Source of the DNA: Onthophagus taurus
Taxonomy: Eukaryota > Arthropoda > Insecta > Coleoptera > Scarabaeidae
Direction of reading: 5' to 3'
Length of the DNA stretch: 64,000 bases
Assembly: GCF_036711975.1 (NCBI RefSeq)
Contig: NC_091966.1
Location: forward strand, 10,857,501-10,921,500
In this document: positions 55,510 to 64,000 of the stretch, piece by piece
How the letters are laid out: each line of letters starts with the position of its first letter
Numbering within the stretch: position 1 is the stretch's first letter
Notes under the pieces: model-generated
The model's database searches: none
Seen by the model: the letters and a program-made list of their open reading frames with translations, nothing else
Told to the model about the DNA's origin: nothing
Position numbers and translations under genes: made by a program

Positions 55510-56130
55510 TTCTTCTTGCTTCTTTCTTCTTATATGTAAGCAATTTAAGTCCCATTTAAGTCCCATTAGTGATTTGTCCCTCGTGATCTTTATTAATCTC
55601 TCGTCGGTCATGCGGTTGATGTGTTTATTCCATTCCCTTTTTCTTTGCAATCTCGAAAGCTTTCTCGATCCAGAAGTGTCCGGCCAGCTATTTTGCGCAT
55701 CGCTTTCATCTCCGTTGTCTCCAGTATTTGTATTGTTTATGAGGTTTCTGGCCTAGATTCTGCGGTATATGTTAGTATGAGTCTGATTTCTGTTTTATAG
55801 ATTCTGGATTTAACTTCAATTCCCATATGTGTATTGCTCCATATGGTACTGTTGAGACATGGTACTGTGTTCTTGCTGCCTTCATGGCTTGTCCCCTCAC
55901 CTCCGTTTCAACATCTCCGTACCCCGCTATTTCTATTCTGAGATACTTGAACTTCATTTCCTGCTCTGTAATTTTATTGTCTATTTATAGATTGCATCTG
56001 AGTGGTGTGCTAGGTGTAGTCATGACTTTAGTTTTTATCGCTGATATATTGTATTGTCATCTGAAATATCAAATAGTGTTTCCATTGATGACAAAATTTG
56101 TTCCGTTATATTTTTAAGCTTCCTTTATGA
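55510..56130 (-). mobile_element. Decayed LINE C-terminal fragment
   Basis: The minus strand reads MKFKYLRIEIAGYGDVETEV then RGQAMKAARTQYHVSTVPYG, the FKYLGxxIxxxGxxxxEVxxQxxKA region of insect LINEs. Worn C-terminal sequence continues to 55510. It abuts the plus-strand LINE in a tail-to-tail arrangement. Confidence 0.7.
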
Positions 56131-56690
56131 ATTTTACCGTCTTTTCTGACTTTTCTCGCCCTTGTTCTGACATTAATTTTTCACTGGATAACTAAGATAA
56201 ATCGGCAAAATTCAAATAACGATATACCTAAAAATTGCAATTAAAATCACCATAATAAATCAAAAAATTAATGTAACAAATTCATAGTTTGTTTCGTAAT
56301 TCAAGGTTTGAAAGTTTTATTGATCCAATCCCCCAGCACCTGACTTCAGAATGTTTCCACTGAAGGCTTCGTATATAATACATCAATGTCAATGTTCAAA
56401 CTTACTTCTAAATTTAAATCCCCTTGTACCCACTCTACATATAACAAAAACAAAATCTTGCTGCACATTGAAAGAATGTTTTTAAACCTTTACAACCACC
56501 TTAAATTTTTTTTTCATTATCCAAGTATTCTAAATAATAATTTGGAAAAATTTAAGTGTGGGTTCTTAATTTAAAAGGGTCTCCAACCACCTTGTGTGAC
56601 CCCAAGTTACCATGGCGCCAAAGCAGTAACCCCGACTACGCAAATCCGTGCATGCGTAGATGGTAATAATTGCTGAAAAAGCCTTCAGCA
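56131..56690. other. Intergenic, no gene seen
   Basis: AT-rich, then a short GC-richer run from 56580 leading into the promoter-like island. Confidence 0.35.
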
Positions 56691-56850
56691 TCCAGGAGGT
56701 CTCCCACCACGTCGAGATCAGCGTTACGGCGTCCTTATCACGAGCATCCCGACGTTTCAGTTCAGTTCGCTCGGTGCTACTCCGCTGAACGCACGCTTTC
56801 CAACCTGAAACACGGTCGCTGAAAACATCGTGGTCTTATACCGGCCGCGA
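56690..56850 (-). promoter_or_regulatory. CpG-rich promoter-like island
   Basis: The island stands out in GC and CpG. On the minus strand GGTATAAGACC (T at 56840) is followed about 34 bp later by TTTCAGG (A at 56806), a possible TATA-Inr pair. On the plus strand TCAGTTCAGTTCG at 56757 is also initiator-like. It is a candidate start site for an unannotated gene; orientation is uncertain. Confidence 0.3.
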
Positions 56851-56859
56851 AAAACATTT

Positions 56860-58930
56860 TAAACAATTAAAAAAAAAAACTAATTTCTTTTCTCTAAACA
56901 GCATGTCATCACGTTAGATTTCATTCTTTATTTTTATTTCATTTTCCTTGTTAAACACTGAGATAACTCCTCCAGGAAATGTTAAGTGATAATATCTTTT
57001 TGACCAACAAAGTTTGATGCTTGTCTCTTTTCACTACAGTCTAACAAAATCAAGTACAGAAAATAATTGTAATGTATTCTTTCCTGTAAACGTCGTATGG
57101 ACATGCAACGTGGACCCTTGAACGTGAATGCAACAGGTATGTTGAAACGTGGCTTGAATGTAACAGACGAAGAAGGGCATCTATTTTCCAATAGAACTGC
57201 TCGGAAAAATACTGTTTTTGCACTTCAATTTTGAAACGCGGGCGTTAAGCGGCTGTCTCGTGCACACGTAACGTACTTTCCTGTACTTTTCCCGTTTTCA
57301 ACCTTTCTCGAAGCTATTTTCGCTGTTCTTTTTATTTCATGAAATATTACTGTGAGATCCGTTTGCCATACCGTAAAAATTTATCGGTATTAATACGATT
57401 CTGATTTATTTCAGGACAAAGATTAAAACGTCAATAAGGTGTTTTTATATTACATATTCTGGATTACATATGATTCATGTTTATTTGTAAATACGATATT
57501 TTATAGGTTAAAGGGAAAATGATTTATTCTCATAACACTATATCAAAGAGGGGGAATGAAAAATATCGAACAATTTTATACTTGTTTTGCAATTTTCGAG
57601 TTTAGATATTGATTGATCTTTTCATTTTACGTGGTTTAACACATAGTGAAGATTTATAGATGTATATTACATGTTGTGAGATGTATTTCACCTCACAAAT
57701 AAATTTAAATTTCATTTAGATTTTAATTTATGTTTCAAGAAAATATTATAGAGAAACGTTTTAATCTTCTTTATATTACGAGTTATGCTTTAAAAAGGAA
57801 ACTGTGTACTACTGGTAAATTTATTTAGCTCTTCCTTCTCACTTCATTTCCGCTGTGTTTGTAGTTTTCCAGTTTTTTCCGTTCGTTCACTTTTACAAAA
57901 TATTAAACCTTTTACTTCGAGTACCCGATTCGGACATTTTCAGACGTTAATATTACGATGATTTATTTCAATTACAAAATAAGATGAAAAAAAAATTTTA
58001 AATAATGTATAGGATACATCATTTATAACGTTCAACAATTTGAATAATTGTATAAAGCAAAAAGCATGAAACAGAAAAACATAAAACTGGAATAATATTT
58101 TGTTGAATTTTTTTTGTTATTTGGTTTACAAATTGAGTTTTAAGTTCACTGCACCGCATTTAAGCAGATTAAATCTCGAAACGGTTTTTTAGTTGGTTGT
58201 TTTTACAATTTTAAAAACGATTTATAATTCTCGCCGAACTGTAATGAAAAATATGTGCGCTTTATAAATTTCTTAATAATTATCTAAAAACTTGTCAATG
58301 ATTACATTTGTGTTTTTGTTATATAATTTGTTTTATGAATAATAATTCCAGGATAATACAAATATAAAAGATCTTGTAAATCTTGTAAAGTAGTATCTTT
58401 AAAGTTACATTGATAGTAAAGCTTATTTATCGTTATAATTTTATTGATTTTGCAAGTAAACAAAAGTAGTTAAAAAAATAGGTTGTTATATTTAGTTCTC
58501 ATCTGCATTGTGTTAAAATATAGAGAATTCATAAATTTAGAATTGTGAATTCGCTGTGATTGTGCGTTGTTTTATATCACGCTTCGTTGTATTATGGGAT
58601 CCTTTTCTATCAACATATCTGTAGCTTTCTCCCGTTTTAAAACATTTATTAATTTTTTTGGAAAGTACCATAGCTGGAAAATTGTTTTCGTTATTTTCAT
58701 CAGGGAACTACTGTACATGAAAAAGTTCATGTGAGCTCATTAAAAATATTACAATATTGTCCATGTTAATTGGGTACTATTTTCCTGCAGCTCTTTTAAC
58801 ATCATCCGTTATCCTTTTTATTCTTATATACTGCGACTGCTATAATATTACCGAGTGCAGAGTTGCAAAATCCAAAATGTTTAATAAAATGACTTCTAAT
58901 AATTTTAAAATATTTCTGCACTTTTTATTG
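56860..58930. other. Intergenic, no gene seen
   Basis: AT-rich. A small internal repeat AACGTGG..CTTGAA(T/C)GT recurs at 57108-57160. No supported gene. Confidence 0.35.
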
Positions 58931-58939
58931 GTAGACATG

Positions 58940-59500
58940 TGGATCTCTTCTTCTTAAGTCTCTTAAGGCAAATCGTTCTCTGTCCTGCGCCGTTATTAGC
59001 ATTAATTGTTAATTTAGGCCAGTCCCAGCCCTTCCCGTTCTTTACTCATGAAGACTGTCTCCTGCCCGGATCTCTTCTACCCTCAATTTTGCCAATATAT
59101 TATAAGATTTAGACATTTGTATATTCTGCCTCTGTAAATTTGACACAGGTAGCTTGTCTTTCATGTTTTGGTAATTGTAAGAATTTCTCTATTAACATTC
59201 ATTCTTCTTAGTATCCACATTAGCCACATTTCAAATGCTTCCAGTAATCGAATCGATCGAATTTCCAGCGTTCAAGATTCAATCCCATACAAAGTGATTG
59301 AATATAAATTTCCCTCCACAAATCTTTATCTGATATTTAACGACAGTGTGGGCTTTGTTTGTAATTTCTTCACGATGAGGAATGCTACTTACATTTTTTA
59401 TGCGACATCCCACTTCTATTTCCGGATTCAAATTCCTTACTATGAGTCAATTCTCAAGTTATCCAGCAGTTTTAGCGGATATCTTCTCTAATTAATAATT
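58940..59500 (-). mobile_element. Decayed LINE 3' fragment
   Basis: Pyrimidine-rich plus strand whose complement resembles the post-RT end of insect LINEs. AAATGCTTCCAGTAATCGAAT and CGTTCAAGATTCAATCCCATAC parallel AAGCTTCAAGTC and GCGATTCCACTCCATA in the LINE at 20590-21680. No long frame survives. Confidence 0.5.
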
Positions 59501-61430
59501 ATTATCTTTAATAATTAAGTCAATGAATCCTACTATTAAAGCCTTCTGGAACAAGTATGAATGTACCTTCAAATACTCATATATTGGTATACTTGCCAGC
59601 CATATTATTGTGTTACCCTATAGTACATAAAGTACGCTTATATATCAGATCATGACATAATAATTGATAAGAATTAATATGTAAAATTAAATGAATTTTA
59701 TAATTTCACCCAGACCCCAATATCATTGTAAGTATTAAAAAGAAAAATTCAAAAAACTAAGAAAAAAACCTTTCATTAGAAATTGTTAATTTTTTAAGGT
59801 GGCCGTACCGAATAAAATAGATTAAAATAACCAAAAGAATTTTATAATTAATTTTAACTCAAGTTCAACAAAAAAACTGTAAAAGGGTTATAAACTTATT
59901 AATAATTTTCCATAAAATTTTTAATTAAAATTCAAAGCCAGTCGCATATTATGTAGATGTTTTTACCTTTTTGTTAATATTAAATACTCAAATATCAAAT
60001 TGCTTAAAAATAACAATTCAGTAAATATTTATGTTACCGTTTTTGTACTGTATATTGCCAAGTTTACATTCCATCGAATTTACGTTGACATTGCTGACAT
60101 TTTCCAACCGAACAGGATATCGTGCGAGCTAACACAATTATCTGCGTAGTTTGAGGAAAGGAGATGCTATTACTGCCAAAACACTGAAACTGAAGTTTGA
60201 CGAAAGCTCTTCTCTTTCATGAAATCAATAAAGGTGTATTGTTGAAGCTTTTAGTTCATAAATTAATCGAGTTACCATAATTGGTATAAAAAACACAAAA
60301 ATTTCACTTACTCTTAAGATTATTATTCAATCTTTGTTATAATAAGGCAACTTAAAATTACTGAAATTCTTTTTGTAAAATTTATAAACAGTTTATGAAG
60401 TATCAAAACTTTATTCAACCTCGTCTCAATAGTACTTTTACTAAGTGAATCTTAAAATTTGTACTTAAGTAGTTAGGAAGTAAATTTCTGATGTATTTTA
60501 TAGCTTAGAAAACCTTGAATAATGTTTATTTAAAGATACTCTGACCTACTTCCTCTATAAAATTATGATGTTATAAAAAACGTTTATTTATAAAATATTA
60601 ATGAGCCTCAACTCATCACCCACTTTTCAAAAATTCATCGTATTAAACACCATATTATAAATTTCAACAATGGGATAGAATCCATAATATTTCAAATCTC
60701 ATAAAATATTAAGCGGGTGACAAGTTGATTCAGCGAACTGTGAATAAATAATGATATTACATTTATTCGATGAAATCCGAGCTGATTTTAATAATAGATA
60801 CAAATCGCATATCTGCAGTAAAATCCACAGCGTGGTGGTTTCGATATAATTAATATAGTGGTGTGTTCATTTAATTAGAAAATCGAAAAAAATTATTACA
60901 TATTTGAAATATACCGAACGTTTTGTCTCAAACCTAGGACGTAGTAGATATGGATCATCAAATTGGATAGCGATCATCCGACGATATTTGCATGCATATC
61001 GTTCACATTCTGGTCTGCATACAAATTAGTTGGCGAGATCTATTCGAATAGTAGTGATCGAAACATGGTTAGTTGAAATTTCTAATTCGTTATAACTACG
61101 CACAAAAAGTTGTTTCCTATTGTGAAAGGTAATAAATGTTGGAATATTTGAATTTTTTTGCTACAACGATGGAAATATTTTTTTGTCCGTTTTAGAAAGT
61201 GGTTAACGTCAAATAGACAGTAGCTCTGGTTGAATGTTTTCGCCATTCAATTTTAACGTGTTAGAAACTCACAACATCACGTTTGAACTTGGTGTCCAAT
61301 TTGTTTCATCCGACAAATTTTTGTACGTATAGTTTTATTTGTTATAACATATAGGCATTTACTATGTATGTCTTATACGAATATATGGTTTATAACAAAC
61401 CTTTTTAACCATTAATGATGAAAGCGATAG
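59501..61430. other. Intergenic, no gene seen
   Basis: Very AT-rich; nothing supported. Confidence 0.4.
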
Positions 61431-61439
61431 CCAGTACAT

Positions 61440-61850
61440 TTTCTTGGGTTTAAGGCTCAGTAGTTCATATTCATTTTTAGGATTCTAAGATTTTTGGTTG
61501 TTAAAGAAAAAGAAGCATTTTAAGCTTGTAGTTCAACTTCTCCTGCCATGCTCCGTCGAAGGTTTGCGCGACATACAGAAATATCGCTGAGCGATCCTTT
61601 CTTTCTTTTAGTGGCTTTTCGATTCTGTGGATCTGATCAATCGTAGAATGAATCATAATCACTTCAGACACCTTCCACAGCTCCGGCACATATTATGACC
61701 GAAAGCTCATCTCAGGTTCCGCTCGGTTATAAGATCGAATCAAGAAGCTTTTTTTTGGGTGAATATTGGTCTTGATTTCCTCTATGACTTCAGCTGGAGA
61801 GGCGAGTGTTATTACGATGCTTTCCTGCGACTTAAGTTTTCTTTTTTAAT
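61440..61850 (-). mobile_element. Decayed Jockey-like LINE fragment, copy 2
   Basis: The minus strand reads SPAEVIEEIKTNIHPKKSFL, then MPELWKVSEVIMIHSTIDQI and HRIEKPLKERKDRSAIFLYV, then AQTFDGAWQEKLNYKLKMLL. This is the start of a Jockey-type RT with motif A decayed from AFDRVW. Several blocks between SEVIMI and HSTIDQI are deleted. Confidence 0.75.
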
Positions 61851-62439
61851 ATTTGCAATTTATAGAATTCACTTTGTGTTTATCATCTTCTTTTATATAG
61901 TATACGAGGACAAGTTAAGTGTTTGACCGTAAATATTTTTTCTGAATTATTTTTCTTATATCTTCATTTATAAAAATATTTCGAAACGATATTTCTGGTA
62001 TTTCTGCGCAATACTAATTTTATTAGGATGATTTAAAAATGTTAAAAAATCCAATTAATTTGTGAACTTCAACACATATTTCTTCATTAAGACCATTACA
62101 TCATGCTTGTATTCGCTGAAATAGATATTGAGATATTCCACGCTTCTTTCGTTTCGACGATATTTCCAAAAGAAAAGAAAGAGAAATCTAGACAAACTTG
62201 GTCCAATTGGTGATGTTGTTGATATTTTCATAAAAAAACTGCAGAGATTTATATTTCCCAGCGACTTCGTCGCATAATGTGCATCTAGCCTAATATTAAT
62301 TAGAACTATGTAGATATTTTGGACATACTTGTAAGTGAGTAATTAATTTGATCGATAGAGCATGTTGTAATGCATTTGTTTTATGGACAATAAAAAAATT
62401 CGGAGTGATCACAACTGGAAAGTATTGAAAAATAAACAA
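61851..62439. other. Intergenic, no gene seen
   Basis: AT-rich; nothing supported. Confidence 0.4.
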
Positions 62440-63124
62440 GGAAAAGTACTCTTGTTCTTTCTTTCTTCGGCGTTACAGCTCGGGGTGAGCCTCAGCCTGC
62501 TTCACGACTTCGGCCATCCATCTCGGTCTAAAGTTTTGCCATTCCAATTTCGCACCTCCATACTTCAAAGATCCCTCTTCAGTTCATCTTTGTAGCGCTT
62601 TCGAGGTTGACCTTGGCATCTTCTCCTTGTCATGGTAAGACTCGAACATTTTTCTTGGTAGCCGGTGATTTGCCATTTTCATGATGTGTCCAATCCATGT
62701 AAGACGTTGGGCTTTACGTAAGACTTTATGAAGCATACACTGTTTTTTCTCTCTAGGATACCTTCAATCTCAGCGTTTGTGTTCGCCACTCCTCTCGTTT
62801 ATATATTACAGCATCCATATGTGGCAACCGGCGTAATCAGCGATTTGTATATCCTGATTTTGTTTGTTCTGGGGATGATTCTAGACCTGATCACCTTTTT
62901 GTTAGCGTAGTATACTCTATTGGCAGCAAGTATTCTCTTTTGTATATCGGAGCCAATCCGGTTTGTGTTGTTTATTTCTCCCAGATAAATGAAATTTTCG
63001 ACATTTTCGAAGGTTGCATCCTCGATACCGATGTCATGTCTATTTCGTTCTCGTTTCTTTGGTGACATGTTTAAGTATTTTGTTTTTCCTACGTTTACCT
63101 CTAGTTCAACCTTTTTGACATTCG
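62440..63124 (-). mobile_element. LINE C-terminal fragment
   Basis: The minus-strand open run ending at 62799 reads VELEVNVGKTKYLNMSPKKR, DATFENVENFIYLGEINNTN, RIGSDIQKRILAANRVYYAN and TNKIRIYKSLITPVATYGC, the standard post-palm region of insect LINEs. Degenerate C-terminal sequence extends to 62440. Confidence 0.8.
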
Positions 63125-63252
63125 CCAAAGATCCATGGAGACCAAAGAAACGATGGAAGGACGTAAACGTACGAATTTGGAAGAGTGCGACGTTTGATAG
63201 ATCGGTATGGCAACGTATTGTGAAGCAAGCCAAAGTCTACAGAGGAAAATAA
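63125..63252 (+). mobile_element. LINE C-terminal tail, opposite strand
   Basis: The plus strand reads PWRPKKRWKDVNVRIWKSAT then DRSVWQRIVKQAKVYRGK and stops, matching the GRPxxRWxDDV...DRxxWRxIVxxAK tail of LINEs. Head-to-head junction with the preceding minus-strand LINE. Confidence 0.7.
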
Positions 63253-64000
63253 TAAAGGTCTTTTTGCAACCGATGTATCAAGGAGATATTGTTAAATATA
63301 AAAAACTTTATGAAAAGCAACGCTTGCTTGTTGCAGAATGAAAAGAAGACAGCGTGATCGCTTTTATGAAATAGTTAACTTTAAAAGGAATAGTTGTTAT
63401 TTGTTGGTAGCTGCATGACGTAATTTGACTGCTGCTAATTTAAAAAATATATGGAATAAAGAAGGAAGAGATGCTGATAAAGAAAATTAGAGTATTCGTA
63501 CCGATAATGTATCAGCAGAAATTGTAGCAACTTATCAAACATTACCCGAATTCCGAATGAATGGCTCGAAGCGTTCTCAATCTAAAAGAACGTCAAAATG
63601 TAAGGGGACGGTGAAATTGGTAGTAGTTGCCAACAACGATGACTATAATGCCGTCATGATAGCAGTGTCGATGACAAAGTTGATGATGTATGGCCATTCA
63701 AACGTATTTAACTCAATGGAAATTTCCCTGAAATGGTTCGAGAAGGTGTCCATTTTAATTCAGCACAAGTTAGTACTCATGATCTCCTACATTTTTGACA
63801 TTCATCTCAAGGGAGTGTATTTACAGAAATATATCGCTTTTGAGTCCTAGTATTCAGGTATTTCATTGTTTGTATCCAATACTTAGTATTTTCAACTATT
63901 TAGCAGCAATATTTGATAATTTGCATAATTTTATAATCTGAAACACCTTCGAACACAATTATTATAGTTCGGCTTATCAAGGCTCTACTGTACATGTGGA
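63253..64000. other. Window end, no gene seen
   Basis: A 97-codon plus-strand ORF at 63557-63850 has coding-like first codons but no recognised family or context. The rest is AT-rich. Confidence 0.3.

Noticed and set aside
1-64000. CRISPR array, operon structure or bacterial signals
   Set aside because: Spliced genes, LINEs and LTR elements show this is animal nuclear DNA; no spaced direct repeats are present.

Overview
This window looks like AT-rich nuclear DNA from an insect, most likely a beetle. The evidence is short GT-AG introns of 50-60 bp, two tandem small secreted DM9 (DUF3421) genes, an animal drebrin-like (Abp1) gene, several Ty3/gypsy elements, many decayed LINE fragments and TACAGGGTG-type inverted-repeat elements. 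The order is inferred from this style and is not proven.

Region 1 (1-7.8 kb) holds small secreted-protein genes. A three-exon gene encodes a 401-residue secreted coiled-coil protein (582-1906, +). Two four-exon DM9 genes (4630-5333 and 6918-7656, both -) have identical sizes for exons 1-3 and share a 32-bp upstream block. A short candidate secreted-peptide ORF lies between them.

Region 2 (8-27 kb) is mostly transposon debris. It contains a truncated gypsy pol, a deleted gypsy element with both LTRs and only the integrase end of pol left (9858-11809), a foldback MITE (15729-16211) and several broken LINEs. It also contains a possible unassigned spliced minus-strand gene with exons at 22460-22307 and 18482-18322.

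Region 3 (27.4-36.1 kb) is a complete drebrin-like actin-binding adaptor: ADF-H domain in exons 1-2, a charged helical and acidic middle, and an SH3 domain split by a 7.2-kb intron. That intron is packed with nested mobile elements, including a MITE inserted in a transposon ORF, tyrosine-recombinase-like remains and a LINE.

Region 4 (37220-42263) is the standout feature: a young, nearly intact Ty3/gypsy retrotransposon with 249-bp LTRs differing at one site and a TGTA target duplication. Its Gag begins with a DEK/SAP-like domain and an acidic tract. Gag ends before the zinc knuckles, which lie in the -1 frame with pol behind an A AAA AAT slippery heptamer. Pol ends inside the 3' LTR.

Region 5 (42.3-64 kb) has no certain host gene. 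It holds LINE relics of several kinds in both orientations, a few coding-like islands, possible mini-exons at 49.1 and 52.9 kb, and a CpG-rich promoter-like island near 56.8 kb.
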